Counted from the first letter of the stretch, positions 12,405 to 23,830 are shown. The stretch is 64,000 bases of DNA from Hexactinellida sp. DTS-2022 (GCA_028753945.1 JAPNXP010000010.1:2855042-2919041); one strand, 5' to 3'. Notes: a model not told the origin generated them from the sequence alone. A program made the numbers and translations.

Positions 12405-13880
12405 TTTAATAGTGGAACAAAAAAAGAACACAAAATCCCTCTATTTGACAATTAAGCCGCGAACGTTAAGTATCCAAATATTATATAAAAGAGTTACGAT
12501 TATACTAACTAACACAAGAATTGGACTTCCAAATAATCCGGAGACTAAAAAGACTGTTTCAGAAACACTCGATTTCGACTGTATTCTAAATCAAATCCGC
12601 TTTTTAATTCCTCTCTATGCGATAGGAGAATCACCTTCACGTACCTGAATCCCGCTTTGTTCATAACATGGAATCTATCGACCCGTGTCTTCTCTCGAGG
12701 AGCTCCGTTTGCTCAGACAAAGACTATCAAGTTCTATCCTCTCCATTTGCTGGACAACTTCTGTATTATTTATACCACTCCACACCTATACGTCATGTAA
12801 GTTTATCTGTTCCTTATTTATTTATTTATTTATTTATTGGTTTATTTATACTTTTGTTTATTTATTGACTGATTGATTGATTTATACTTGCAATATTTCG
12901 AACCTCAAACCTCCTGGCTGGCTAGCTCATGTTATGTCCCAAACTGATTATATTTAGTGTACTAGTCTACACGTTTATTGCGATAACTATTCCCATGTTT
13001 CATACTGTTATTGATGTCTAGACAACAATCCCAGTTGTAGTTAACTGTGTAGTTATGAAAGGTAACACTTTTTTAAATAGCCCTCAGTTTTGAAGTCAAA
13101 AATTAGGAGGCTTTTCAATAACTTAATTTTCCTGTTGAATGAATGAGTGATTTTCATCATTTGCATAATTAGATGTGATAACATTTTCTTAACAATCATA
13201 CATTTCTTTATGGCCCCTATGCTAACTTTTCTTTTCTATTCTTTTAATTTTTACTCCTTTTTAGACGTTGATTACAATTTACAGTGTTCTTTTTTCTCTC
13301 CTTGATCAAGTCTTTCCATTCAATGTATCCCTTCAAGCAGATTTTTCTAACATTTCCTATTCTCCAGAACTGCTTACATATTATTGCATCTGTTATATAA
13401 CCTTCTATTACTGTCACTAATTACTTGCTATTGAACTTCTAGTAAGAAATAATATTTTGATTATTTCGTTATTGTTTGAATTAGTTATGTAGATGTAACC
13501 ATGGCTTTATATTGTCGTATTTCATGTTCAATAACACAATAGTTTGGATTGTGCATTTGCAATTTATTCATGCTCACCTAGTTACTATAATTAGTTCTGT
13601 TTGTACACATTGGGCAAATTATTCTAACCTGAATTCCCATTCTATTGTATTACGTGTATGGGAAGCCAAACCTGACATTTTCAAGTCGCATGCCAAAAAT
13701 AAATTTCTCAGAATTATGCTGACTTGCAAAAACTCTTAGTTAGAGATTCCTTATTTATGTTTATAGTGTTTTATTCAATTTGAATTACAATATAGAAACT
13801 ACCCATAATAATATAATTTCGTGTACCGCTAAGTTCTACAGAATAGAGTAGTGCGTGTTATTATCTAATTCTAATTAGAC
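11300..13880. other. Non-coding upstream region of the drebrin-like gene
   Basis: It contains exon-like repeat units at about 11870-12020, an (AAT)n microsatellite at about 12359-12404, a (TTTA)n tract at about 12813-12870, and the segment 13190-13605 duplicated from 2030-2475. Short open frames (for example 12145-12351, 12412-12648) have no conserved features and are probably spurious. A promoter for the downstream gene must lie here, but no motif can be assigned. Confidence 0.5.
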
Positions 13881-13889
13881 AGCATTTGA

Positions 13890-14949
13890 ATGGAGAGAAT
13901 AGATCTGAGTACTAACGGCAAACAGATAGGCGCAGCTTACGACGAAATTAGAAACGCCACTTCTTCTAACACCTGGGCAGTGTTTGGATATGATGGGAAA
14001 TCTCCTACCCTCATCGTTGAGGAGATTGGAGACGACTGGAACGAATTAGTTTACGAGATGTCCGCCAGTAAAATCCTTTACGCATACATTCGAGTGGTGG
14101 ACACCAACACGGGTCTGAATAAGTTCGTGCTCATCAACTGGTCGGGAGAGGCGGTGTCCAGCTCTATAAAGGGCCCTCGGGCCTACCACATACCAGACAT
14201 AGAGAGGTATTCCCCCTATACATATTATATGCATTGTTATGAGCATCCTTTCCTTATAGACTTCTGCACCAAAAACACGTGACGATATACGCGCGTAACG
14301 AAGACGACTTGGATGAGAAGTTGGTTAAGGACAGAGTGTGCAAGTCCTCCGGCTCCAACTACAGCTTCCACCAGGAGAAAGCTAAGAAGCAGGAGACGGT
14401 GGGCCCTATCGGGGCGGCCTACACGAAGACTGATGCCCAGGGAGAGATTACGTCATCCGGGAGATCCAAGTTCTGGCAGAAACATGACATAGAGGTTGTA
14501 TTACCAAACCATGGACACTCTTTTCAGTATACCGTATTGCTTCGAATAACCGCCCGGCGCTGTTGTTTTCGTGGCAAAAATTATCCTGATTTTTTTTGAA
14601 AAAAATCTAGAAAATAAATATTTATGTCGGTTCTAATGGTTCTCACCGACATATACATACCGAAGTTGCCAAAATCAATGGAATTACACAGAGTGGTGCT
14701 TCTAATACAAGTAAGTATAGCTTATAACTGCCTATCTAGGAGAAGGGGCGAATCCAGGACACCCGCTCCGAGGCGAAGTCCATGAAGGAGCCGGACTCCT
14801 CCGAGATGCCAGCATGGGGAGCAGCAGCGAGGACTGTGGCCGAACAGGAATTGACACAGCCCGAGAGCTCCTTCGAAAGCCAGCACACCAGCCGCACCTT
14901 CGAAAGCCTGGAGAGGAGGGGAGAGAACAGGTCAGAAGGAAGAGAACAA
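13890..14949 (+). CDS. DBNL: Drebrin-like / ABP1 family actin-binding protein, 5' exons
   Basis: Three exons join in frame: 13890-14206, 14260-14494 and 14740-14949. Exon 1 starts at the first ATG and encodes most of an ADF-H (cofilin-like) domain, with 'GYDGKSPTL', 'YAYIRVVDTNTG' and 'KFVLINWSGEAV', the actin-binding module of drebrin-like proteins. Exon 2 finishes it ('HVTIYARNEDDL') and adds the family's linker motif, 'NYSFHQEKAKKQETVGPIGA' and 'SKFWQK'. Exon 3 is a charged, Gln/Glu/Arg-rich segment like the middle region of ABP1. Intron 1 is only 53 bp (14207-14259) and intron 2 is 245 bp. Members of this family normally end in an SH3 domain and link actin to endocytosis at the cortex. 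No SH3 exon was recognised here, so the 3' part is missing, far downstream or unrecognised. Codon use is much more GC-rich than the surroundings, as expected for a real gene. Confidence 0.9.
14527..14705. mobile_element. MITE remnant inside intron 2
   Basis: The stretch with 'cgaataaccgcccggcgc', 'tttatgtcggttctaatgg' and 'accgaagttgccaaaatcaa' recurs inverted at about 24790-24984 plus 25765-25870, and in diverged form at about 21540-21785. It is an interspersed repeat that fills most of the intron. Ends not fixed. Confidence 0.7.
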
Positions 14950-15016
14950 GTAAGAATATAACTTATACTTACCAATTTAATAGGAAGCTAATCTAAGTGT
15001 AATAAATAAAGGGTCC

Positions 15017-16661
15017 TAATTATCGGTCAAACAAATTTTGTTAAAAGTCTAACAAAATTCGTTATACCTCTAACAAAATTTGTGAAATGTCTAACAGATT
15101 TGCCATTACCAAAATTACTAGAAAGTTGATCAAAATCAATGAGAAGTCTAACAAAATTTGTGAAAAGTCTAACAAAATTTGTGAAAAGTCTACCAAAATG
15201 AATGAAAAGTCTATCAAAATTAGTGAAAGTGTCTAACAAAATTAATGAAAAGTCTAACAAAATTAATGAAAAGTACAAAATTAGTGAAACAGTTAAGTTA
15301 GTTGACTTGGTAGGAAACTTCAAATACATTAGTGGAGTTGGAGTGTACATAACGGTAGAGAACTTCTTACAAAATCTATCGAATATATTTCCCATTAACA
15401 AGCAAGACAGTCTGGCTTTTCAAGGCATCATTATGGAACCCGCCAGGCTCCTCTGCAGCTACGAAATACCAAATGATTCTCAGGTTCAGATCATTAGCAT
15501 TTACAACCCAGGTATATTAGGCCATACAACAACTGGCCGCCATTTGCCCGCTAATGCAACACAAACTCCAGTCGGGCAGACAACTGTAGCGGATGAGTAC
15601 CCACAAAGTCCAAAACAACATAATCAACATCCATCTCAAAATCCACAACAACCTATACCTACCCATTACCAACAAAATTCCCCTCCTGCCAAACCTTCAC
15701 AACCTCTCCAAAACCCACGACCAATTCCAAACCCACAACCTACTAACCAACAACCTATTCAAAACCCACACCCTGTGCCTAATCAATATATTGTCCATAA
15801 GCCACATGATGTTTATAACCAACAACCTATTCAAGACAACCTATTCCTACTCCATATGTCGTTCCAAACCCACAACCTGTACCTCACCCACAACCTGTGC
15901 CTAATCCGGATGCTACTCTAAGTCCACAACACAGCCACTACGGTTACAGACAAGATGAACAGGAAAGCCGAGTAGTAGATCAGCACCTTGAACAGAGTGA
16001 CGTCATACCTGCCTCACGGACACAGCCACACATGGGACGCCAACGTCACCAGCTGCCAAAGAGATAGTTATGCTTGTAATGCATCCAATAGCTGGCACTT
16101 TTCAAATTCAGTGTACTTCGAATCAAACAATCTTTGATCTCAAAGAAAGAATATCCCAGGAAATAAACATCCCACACGGAAAAAATCTACTGCTCTACGA
16201 TGACCAACTACTCTCGCAAGACACAGCTACTCTAGGGGAGTACGGGATTTATAAAGACCGAATTATCAAGCTGAATGATCTCCTATGTATTCACACTAAC
16301 TTTGAATCAAAGAAGTTTATCAAATGGATGAATGGGTGCGATTTGGCAACGGAATGGCAACAGAATTGGCAGAATCTATTTCAGTCAACAAGAGAACATC
16401 CAACTCAGGTGTGAAAATGGGCAAATGGACTTCAGGAATAGACTCAGTTTTTATCCTCTAAAAGTAAAATATCCAACTGGAGTAATAGCAGAATTGTTAA
16501 ACAAATAATTCTATACTTTCCCATATACGTACTAGTTTGTTGGTGATGTTGACAATGATTTACTATAAAATAAGATTTCACCCTGGAACGGAGCACAAAT
16601 TTTGTTAGAGGTATAACGTATTGTGCTAGACTTTTAATCAAATTTGTTAGACCGATAATTA
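15017..16661. mobile_element. TIR element in intron 3 carrying ubiquitin-like domains
   Basis: About 60 bp at the left (from 'taattatcggtc' at 15017) is inverted at the right end (to 'gaccgataatta' at 16661), with TA at both borders, suggesting a TA target duplication. The left side expands into about a dozen 20-21 bp subterminal repeats 'gtctaacaaaatttgtgaaa' (15045-15280). The interior holds the broken two-UBL reading frame described next. The element lies wholly between exon 3's donor (14950) and the acceptor of the 16675 exon. Confidence 0.7.
15202..16414 (+). pseudogene. Protein with two ubiquitin-like domains and a Pro/Gln/Asn linker, frame-broken
   Basis: The first frame (15202-15921) has a ubiquitin-like stretch at about 15290-15510 ('SLAFQGIIMEPARLLCSYEI'), in register with the 'LIFAGKQLEDGRTLSDYNI' part of ubiquitin. 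A linker of Pro-Gln-Asn repeats follows ('NPQPTNQQPIQNPHPVPN'). A one-base shift near 15836-15842 moves the linker to another frame, which runs to a stop at about 16066. A third frame (from about 16040; first ATG 16070) encodes a clearer ubiquitin-like domain, 'TIFDLKERISQEINIPHGKN' then 'LLYDDQLLSQDTATLGEYGI', followed by about 45 residues with several Trp. Neither domain ends in Gly-Gly, so they look like integral UBL domains, not conjugated modifiers. At least two frame changes make it a decayed gene, unless undetected introns repair the frame. It lies inside a TIR element, so it may be cargo. No family name can be given. Confidence 0.6.
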
Positions 16662-16674
16662 TAACCGATTTTTA

Positions 16675-16860
16675 GATTTTTGAGAGAGCAGCCATATCAG
16701 AATACCACATGGAGGTGTTCAGGGGCGCGGTGCGGGCGTCATCTGAGCGGCACCTGGAGTCAAAGGAGCGGCACCTTGAAGTCACGGTTGTGTTTGACAT
16801 GGCCGCCGCCATACTCCGGGTGCCGCTCATAAGCGAGCGGACTGTAAGCAGCGTTTTACA
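16675..16860 (+). CDS. Probable internal coding exon, GC-rich, function not recognised
   Basis: The acceptor 'accgatttttag' at 16674 is followed by an open frame of 62 codons with strongly elevated GC, ending at a donor 'gtaagttttt' (16861). An alternative donor 'gtaagcagcg' lies at about 16843. Translation includes 'ERAAISEYHMEVFRGAVRAS' and 'VTVVFDMAAAILRVPL'. Exon 3 of the drebrin-like gene ends in phase 0 and this exon starts in phase 0, so it can follow it directly, with the UBL-bearing element filling the intron. I do not recognise the sequence as a drebrin-like domain. It could instead belong to a second gene. Confidence 0.6.
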
Positions 16861-17381
16861 GTAAGTTTTTATCCTCTACTTTAATTCGTTTGTTTGTTTG
16901 ATTTTGGTTCTTTTCACTTTTTTCATTATCTCCCCATGATCCACAATTGATAGCGGAGCATAGTCAAGGTTTTATACATAATTTTTGTCTAGAATAGGCA
17001 AAGTCGCCAGCACCAGGGTTCAATTCAAAAATTGCTAAAAGGTGGCTTTGGTTTTATTTAAAAATTTGATCGCCGTTTGGGATTCTGGGGCGCTGTCAGC
17101 CCACCAGTCGGATTTAGGGGCAAAGCCCCAGAAATAATTGTAGTGTTAATACTTGCGGTAACAATAGAATCCAATTGCTATTGGTTATACTTTAATTTGT
17201 AAACCACGACTAGACGGGATTTTTGGACTTGGTAGAAAAATGATATCAATTGAAAAAAATAGGGGAGAAAATAAATGAATGAAGAAATGAATTAAAAAAA
17301 GAATAAGAAATTGTAAGGAAAACCAGAAATAAGTAAAGAGACAGGATAAACTAAGTTCAAACATCCAGCTCAGGTAGCAAT

Positions 17382-20136
17382 ATCCCGGTTCAGGTGCCAA
17401 TATCCCGGTCAGGTCCCAATATCCCGGTCAGGTCCAGATATCCCGTTCAGGTCCAGATATCCCGGTCAGGTCCCAATATCCCGGTCAGGTCCAGATATCC
17501 CGTTCAGGTCCAGATATCCCGTTCAGGTCCAGATATCCCGTTCAGGTCCAGATATCCCGGTCAGGTCCAGATATCCCGTTCAGGTCCAGATATCCCGTTC
17601 AGGTCCAGATATCCCGGTCAGGTCCAGATATCCCGGTCAGGTCCAGATATCCCGTCAGGTCCAGATATCCCGGTCAGGTCCAGATATCCCGGTCAGGTCC
17701 AGATATCCCGTTCAGGTCCAGATATCCCGGTCAGGTCCAGATATCCCGGTCAGGTCCAGATATCCCGGTCAGGTCCAGATATCCCGTCAGGTCCAGATAT
17801 CCCGTCAGGTCCAGATATCCCGGTTCAGGTCCCAATATCCCGGTCAGGTCCCAATATCCCGGTCAGGTCCAGATATCCCGGTCAGGTCCAGATATCCCGG
17901 TCAGGTCCAGATATCCCGTTCAGGTCCAGATATCCCGTTCAGGTCCAGATATCCCGTTCAGGTCCAGATATCCCGGTCAGGTCCAGATATCCCGGTCAGG
18001 TCCAGATATCCCGTTCAGGTCCAGATATCCCGGTCAGGTCCAGATATCCCGGTCAGGTCCAGATATCCCGTCAGGTCCAGATATCCCGTCAGGTCCAGAT
18101 ATCCCGGTTCAGGTGCCAATATCCCGGTCAGGTCCCAATATCCCGGTCAGGTCCAGATATCCCGGTCAGGTCCAGATATCCCGTTCAGGTCCAGATATCC
18201 CGTTCAGGTCCAGATATCCCGTTCAGGTCCAGGTATCCCGGTCAGGTCCAGATATCCCGTTCAGGTCCAGATATCCCGTTCAGGTCCAGATATCCCGTTC
18301 AGGTCCAGATATCCCGGTCAGGTCCAGATATCCCGGTCAGGTCCAGATATCCCGTCAGGTCCAGATATCCCGTCAGGTCCAGATATCCCGGTCAGGTCCA
18401 GATATCCCGTTCAGGTCCAGATATCCCGTTCAGGTCCAGATATCCCGGTCAGGTCCAGATATCCCGTCAGGTCCAGATATCCCGGTCAGGTCCAGATATC
18501 CCGTCAGGTCCAGATATCCCGTTCAGGTCCAGATATCCCGTCAGGTCCAGATATCCCGTCAGGTCCAGATATCCCGTCAGGTCCAGATATCCCGTTCAGG
18601 TCCAGATATCCCGGTCAGGTCCAGATATCCCGTTCAGGTCCAGATATCCCGTTCAGGTCCAGATATCCCGGTCAGGTCCAGATATCCCGGTCAGGTCCAG
18701 ATATCCCGTCAGGTCCAGATATCCCGTCAGGTCCAGATATCCCGGTCAGGTCCAGATATCCCGTTCAGGTCCAGATATCCCGTTCAGGTCCAGATATCCC
18801 GGTCAGGTCCAGATATCCCGTCAGGTCCAGATATCCCGGTCAGGTCCAGATATCCCGTCAGGTCCAGATATCCCGTTCAGGTCCAGATATCCCGTCAGGT
18901 CCAGATATCCCGTCAGGTCCAGATATCCCGTCAGGTCCAGATATCCCGTCAGGTCCAGATATCCCGTTCAGGTCCAGATATCCCGGTCAGGTCCAGATAT
19001 CCCGTTCAGGTCCAGATATCCCGTTCAGGTCCAGATATCCCGGTCAGGTCCAGATATCCCGTCAGGTCCAGATATCCCGGTCAGGTCCAGATATCCCGTT
19101 CAGGTCCAGGTATCCCGGTCAGGTCCAGATATCCCGTTCAGGTCCAGATATCCCGTTCAGGTCCAGATATCCCGTTCAGGTCCAGATATCCCGGTCAGGT
19201 CCAGATATCCCGGTCAGGTCCAGATATCCCGTCAGGTCCAGATATCCCGTCAGGTCCAGATATCCCGGTCAGGTCCAGATATCCCGTTCAGGTCCAGATA
19301 TCCCGTTCAGGTCCAGATATCCCGGTCAGGTCCAGATATCCCGTCAGGTCCAGATATCCCGGTCAGGTCCAGATATCCCGTCAGGTCCAGATATCCCGTT
19401 CAGGTCCAGATATCCCGTCAGGTCCAGATATCCCGTCAGGTCCAGATATCCCGTCAGGTCCAGATATCCCGGTCAGGTCCAGATATCCCGGTCAGGTCCA
19501 GATATCCCGTTCAGGTCCAGATATCCCGGTCAGGTCCAGATATCCCGGTCAGGTCCAGATATCCCGTCAGGTCCAGATATCCCGTCAGGTCCAGATATCC
19601 CGGTTCAGGTGCCAATATCCCGGTCAGGTCCCAATATCCCGGTCAGGTCCAGATATCCCGGTCAGGTCCAGATATCCCGTTCAGGTCCAGATATCCCGTT
19701 CAGGTCCAGATATCCCGTTCAGGTCCAGGTATCCCGGTCAGGTCCAGATATCCCGTTCAGGTCCAGATATCCCGTTCAGGTCCAGATATCCCGTTCAGGT
19801 CCAGATATCCCGGTCAGGTCCAGATATCCCGGTCAGGTCCAGATATCCCGTCAGGTCCAGATATCCCGTCAGGTCCAGATATCCCGGTCAGGTCCAGATA
19901 TCCCGTTCAGGTCCAGATATCCCGTTCAGGTCCAGATATCCCGGTCAGGTCCAGATATCCCGTCAGGTCCAGATATCCCGGTCAGGTCCAGATATCCCGT
20001 CAGGTCCAGATATCCCGTTCAGGTCCAGATATCCCGTCAGGTCCAGATATCCCGTCAGGTCCAGATATCCCGTCAGGTCCAGATATCCCGTTCAGGTCCA
20101 GATATCCCGTCAAGTCCAGATATCCCGTCAGGTCAG
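17382..20136. repeat. Minisatellite, 18/19-bp unit, about 145 copies, higher-order structure
   Basis: Units of 'ccagatatcccg(g/t)tcaggt' (19 bp) and 'ccagatatcccgtcaggt' (18 bp) run without interruption. Three junction variants (gg, gt, single g) plus rare 'ccaggtatc' and 'gtgccaatatc' variants are arranged in longer blocks. The block starting at 18113 is repeated at 19609 almost base for base. The 'ccaggtatc' variant occurs near 18231, 19107 and 19727. Forward open frames of 922, 692 and 186 codons cross it only because the unit has no stop codon in any forward frame. Confidence 0.97.
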
Positions 20137-20850
20137 GGAGGGGTCAATCGACATATACTTGACCCATAGCCAGGTGGTGGGTCCCATTTAAAAAATATTT
20201 CATGAAGTACCTGGTACTTCATGGAGGGTACGACTCAATATTATTGCGAAATTTTGCAGCAAATTATCAAGAATTTACACTGAGGGTAATTTTTTTGAAT
20301 CTTATCACACCTAAAGGTGAGAATTGCTGACTAATTAAAATTGTAAAAAAATTAAAAAATTTGTTTTGGGTAAAAATGCTCATAGGAGGACTTCAGGGAC
20401 CAGATGTAATTAATTTCGTATCAATTTATGCTAATCTGACATAGGTGACAGCTCGAGAGTGTCACTTGTGGCAAATACTGAATGGGTGTAGGGGTCCAAA
20501 AGCAATAAATTCGTTAAGTACTTGGTACTTCATGAGGGGGGTGGGTATGCCCTAAAAATATATTTTTCCATGAAGTCACCTATGGGCTAATTAGTATTCT
20601 AAATATTGACCCCCCCCTGGGTATTTAGTGTCCAATGTCCAATTATTTATGTATGTGGGGAGTAATAAAATTAACCCAAGGGAAATATCATTAAAAATTT
20701 TGTTTTTAATAATGTAAACTCTAGCTAGTGCAGAGGACACCGAAAAAATAGATAACTAACGAGGCAATCATTTCAATAAGGCTCATTACATAGTCGACAC
20801 AGTTGTAAATTTTGTTTTATATATTTCTTTCTTTTCTATATCACATTCAG
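20137..20850. other. Non-coding; short palindromes around 'catgaagtacctggtacttc'
   Basis: A near-perfect palindrome 'gaagtacctggtacttc' at 20202-20218 recurs degenerately at about 20512-20535 and again as 'catgaagtcacc' at about 20569. This suggests remnants of a small inverted-repeat element. No reading frame of interest. Confidence 0.4.
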
Positions 20851-21277
20851 ACATCTAACACCGAGGAGGTAATTATTTATTTAGGGAATTTAGTAATAAC
20901 TCTCACTTGAAATATATTGTTTACAATGTTTTCAAATAACAAAAGACGAAGTCTAATTAGGTTAATAGTTCTGGAAATACATTGAATAAAACTTGAAATG
21001 ATGAAATTTTATAATATTTACTGCAAGTTTCCTTTAGAAACTAGAATTTATTACTTAATTATCTTAGAATGGTTGCCAACTTGTTTCCAACCCCAGCCGC
21101 CACCACCCCAGCAACCCCAGCCGCCGCCACCCCGGCCCCAGCCGCCGCCACCACCCCGGCAACCCCAGCTAACATATCACTAATAATGTGAGTTTTCTAA
21201 ATAGAACTCTTTCTCATTAAAGTTTGCAAACGAATTTTTCTGTTCTGTTGGTTGAAATACTATTTTGCAAATACATA

Positions 21278-21433
21278 CAGTAGAACCACGTTAATACGCC
21301 AATGAACCGTCAAATTTTGTTCTTCTTATCTGAATTTTCGCTTTAACCGGTTTCATTTATATTGAAAATCCTTTGAAGGGACCTAAATTGTGTTTACACT
21401 AACCGAAAATTTGTTTTAACCGTGTTTGTAGTA
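21278..21433. mobile_element. TA-type MITE, 'cagtagaaccacgttaatac'
   Basis: The left end after TA (21276-21277) matches the Tigger/pogo-like terminal motif. Internal blocks 'ttgaaaatcctttgaaggga' and 'ttttaaccgtgtttgta' match the family at 29337 and 9030. The right end is eroded. Confidence 0.65.
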
Positions 21434-21534
21434 TAAGGAAGTTGTAAAGTAATGATATTTGGTTGGTGACCGAATGTCGGTATTTGGTTGGGAACTGAAT
21501 GTATTCGGTTGACCTAATAATAGTAGACGATAGA

Positions 21535-21785
21535 TGGGGTATTTTAGTTTTTTTGTATTACCATGTTTCCCCTAAAAAGCCCGGAGTCTATTATTTTCAT
21601 GGGCCAAATTTCCGCTCAAATTTTATTGGAAAATCCATAAAATATATTTATGTGGATTCTAATGGTCCTCAGCTACCGTAAACATACCGAAATTTCCTAA
21701 ATCAATGTAGCACTTCAGTTATAAACTAATGGACATTTAAGTACCATTTTATTGCCCGGCGTTTATTCGGAAAAATACGGTCGTG
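21535..21785. mobile_element. Diverged copy of the intron-2 MITE family
   Basis: 'ttatgtggattctaatggtc' and 'attgcccggcgtttattcgg' match blocks at 14550-14680. The 60-codon frame at 21499-21681 lies within it and is judged spurious. Confidence 0.55.
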
Positions 21786-22691
21786 TTAGGGTTGTTCTAA
21801 TATGCACGATTTCTGGGGTGGGACCCCAGCAAATTTTTATGCAGATATAATCTGCGAGGGGACCTAATTTAAACCTGATTATCTCGATATCCTATCGATT
21901 ATTCCAACCTGTGTGTTGCTAAATAGGGTCCTTTATAGACGAACTCTACAGAGCAATCTCTTTCATGAAATGGACTAAAAGCTTAACTTATAAAACATTA
22001 TGTCAGAATATATAAAATTATATGTACGTATTAACAAATCTTAAAGAATTCCCACCTCCCAAAAAAATGGAAAAGAAAAACATTGCCCACCACTGTATTA
22101 TTCATTCCAAAAAATCACATTGTTGTAAACTTGAATTTCTGTTTCGGTAATCAAGAAATGATTGTGAAAATTATTTCGTCAACCGAATATCACTGAATAA
22201 CATGAAAACAACTGGTTGCAGTCGAAATCGGGTTTTTAGCACCTGTTTTTGTCTCATTATAGTTTTTGTCTTGAAACTTTGTTGGATTGTTTTAGTATTC
22301 GTACAATTCGTATCAAATATTCGGTTTTTATTGTCGCCTAGGCAGTATATCAAATGGACAAAAAAAAAACGTTTTCAACTGTATTCAGTTAGGTTCTAAT
22401 TTGTTTGTGCTGTTTTATTATGAAAGAGCAATTTTTAGGCCACCAGATGCGCCACGAAAGGCCCGGGAGGGCAGGGTAAAGGCTTGGTGAGCTAACTATA
22501 AATACTTTTTATGGTGTATTAGAAATATTTGTAGTCATTATAAATTATAAAATTTTAATTCGCGAAGTAGTTTCTCGAATATACCACAATATTGTTCGGT
22601 GTTAAAACTAGTTTACCTTTTAGGCTTCTAAGGAGGTATCTTTTGCAGTCAGTTTATTTATTTTGATATTTTCTTATTTACATTAATTTTA

Positions 22692-22848
22692 AATAACCTA
22701 GGACGCCGGCGGCACGGGTGCACCCGTTGCTCCGGTCAATTATTTGAAGGGGGGTGCAGGCCCACTGCAGGGGCTTTGCCTCCCCCCGGTTTTGGTTTAC
22801 CATATCTACTTGTGCACCCGTTGCTCCGGCGGGTCGCCGGAGCCCTAG
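22692..22848. mobile_element. GC-rich inverted-repeat MITE
   Basis: The ends 'ctaggacgccggcg' and 'cgccggagccctag' are 12/14 inverses. An internal direct repeat 'gtgcacccgttgctccgg' sits near both ends. This sharp GC island in AT-rich DNA looks like a small insertion. The frame on the - strand at 22678-22881 is a by-product. Confidence 0.6.
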
Positions 22849-23703
22849 ATAACTCATAGCATAATGTAATCTAACTTCCAATAATCTATGATATACACGT
22901 ATACAGACGGTATGTGTGTTACACCGTGATCATGTAACCCCACTAGCAATACGTGTACTTACTTAAGAGTTCTCAACCTAGAAAATAAATTAAGTAAATT
23001 AAGATCACTGGTTCCATTGTCGATGTTAGCTATTTAGGATATGTAGACATATATATATATATATATACGTATAACTTTACACATGCAATTATAAGTTTAG
23101 ACTTGTCCTTTTATAGGCCAAGACCAGATGCTAAAAAAGGTGTGTTTAGTTTAAATATTTAAAAGACGGTATATTTATTCGACTGATGTTTCCCAGGATT
23201 TGATTTGTACGCCCTTAACTTTTTATCACCTAAAATTTGTACCCATAAATTAATGGGGCAGTTTGGACAGAACCCTTCAATATTCCTGTCCTTCCTGTAA
23301 TTAATTTAGATTTACATATTTCTTAATCCTTTAGTCAGCAGAAGATACGAAGTAAGTAAATCTTATTAAATGCCAACATTTTGTTTTCCCCCCCCCGAAG
23401 ATATTTACATACTGATATATTAGTTGTAGACTCGTATGAACCATTATTGTCTTGTTCAGTGGCGCACTCAGGCCCGTGTATTTGAGCTACAGGCCCTTAA
23501 ATGCATGTACAACCCAACTTATAAAATATTGCCCGGGCATTGAGAAAAATTCCCCGGGCTTGTGACGTGGATGCTCCGCTCACCTAGGCCACTAGTCTTA
23601 TATTTTAAATACAATACAGTATATTGGGCATGCCTATGTTGTTCTCTTATCCATTTACTATATTAATCTTTATTGTTAAAATTTGAAGTGTTTAGTTTAA
23701 CAA

Positions 23704-23830
23704 TAAAAAATCTAAAATTACAGCTGTGCCAACTGCATTCTCATTTGGAGGCACTATATTTGGTGGTTCAAAAGTAATACTGCTTCCACAAGAAAATGCT
23801 GTCTGCTCAGCTGTAATTTTAGATTTTTCT
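23704..23830. mobile_element. MITE with 20-bp TIRs 'aaaatctaaaattacagctg'
   Basis: The two ends are exact inverses. Diverged copies lie at about 26580-26740 and about 36514-36632, sharing 'cagctgtgcc', 'ggcactatattt(t)ggtgg' and the tail. No coding capacity. Confidence 0.8.

Larger units (their letters stand above)
20851..23360 (+). other. Candidate downstream exons (tentative)
   Basis: Several short + strand segments have good splice signals: 20851-20868 (between 'acattcag' and 'gtaattat'); 21067-21187 (after 'taattatcttag', ending at 'gtgagttt'), whose frame reads as an Ala/Pro/Thr repeat, 'PAAATPAPAAATTPATPA'; about 22440-22476 (after 'tttttag', before 'gtaaagg'), reading 'PPDAPRKAREGR'; and about 23117-23139. 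Phases can be chained from the 16675 exon through 21067 to 22440. Pro-rich spacers precede the SH3 domain in drebrin-like proteins, but no SH3 exon follows. The evidence is splice motifs and composition only. Confidence 0.3.

Noticed and set aside
12412..12876. Frames near the (AAT)n and (TTTA)n tracts
   Set aside because: Low complexity, overlapping, no conserved motif or splice context.
15027..15401. 124-codon - strand frame with 'FTNFVRLF' repeats
   Set aside because: It is the reverse of the 20-21 bp subterminal repeats of the element at 15017-16661.
15593..15904. 103-codon Asn/Thr/Leu-rich + strand frame
   Set aside because: Alternate frame of the Pro/Gln linker between the two ubiquitin-like domains.
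17382..20136. CRISPR-like array
   Set aside because: Units are contiguous with no unique spacers, and the context is eukaryotic.
17394..20191. Forward open frames of 922, 692 and 186 codons encoding Pro/Ser/Arg/Gln repeats
   Set aside because: They lie wholly in the 18/19-bp minisatellite, whose unit has no stop in any forward frame. No signal peptide, domain or frame preference, and the same array is open in several frames.
20998..21183. 61-codon frame ending in a Pro/Gln repeat as an independent gene
   Set aside because: Better explained as one frame of a Pro-rich segment that may be an exon in another frame (Ala/Pro/Thr). There is no start context or other support.
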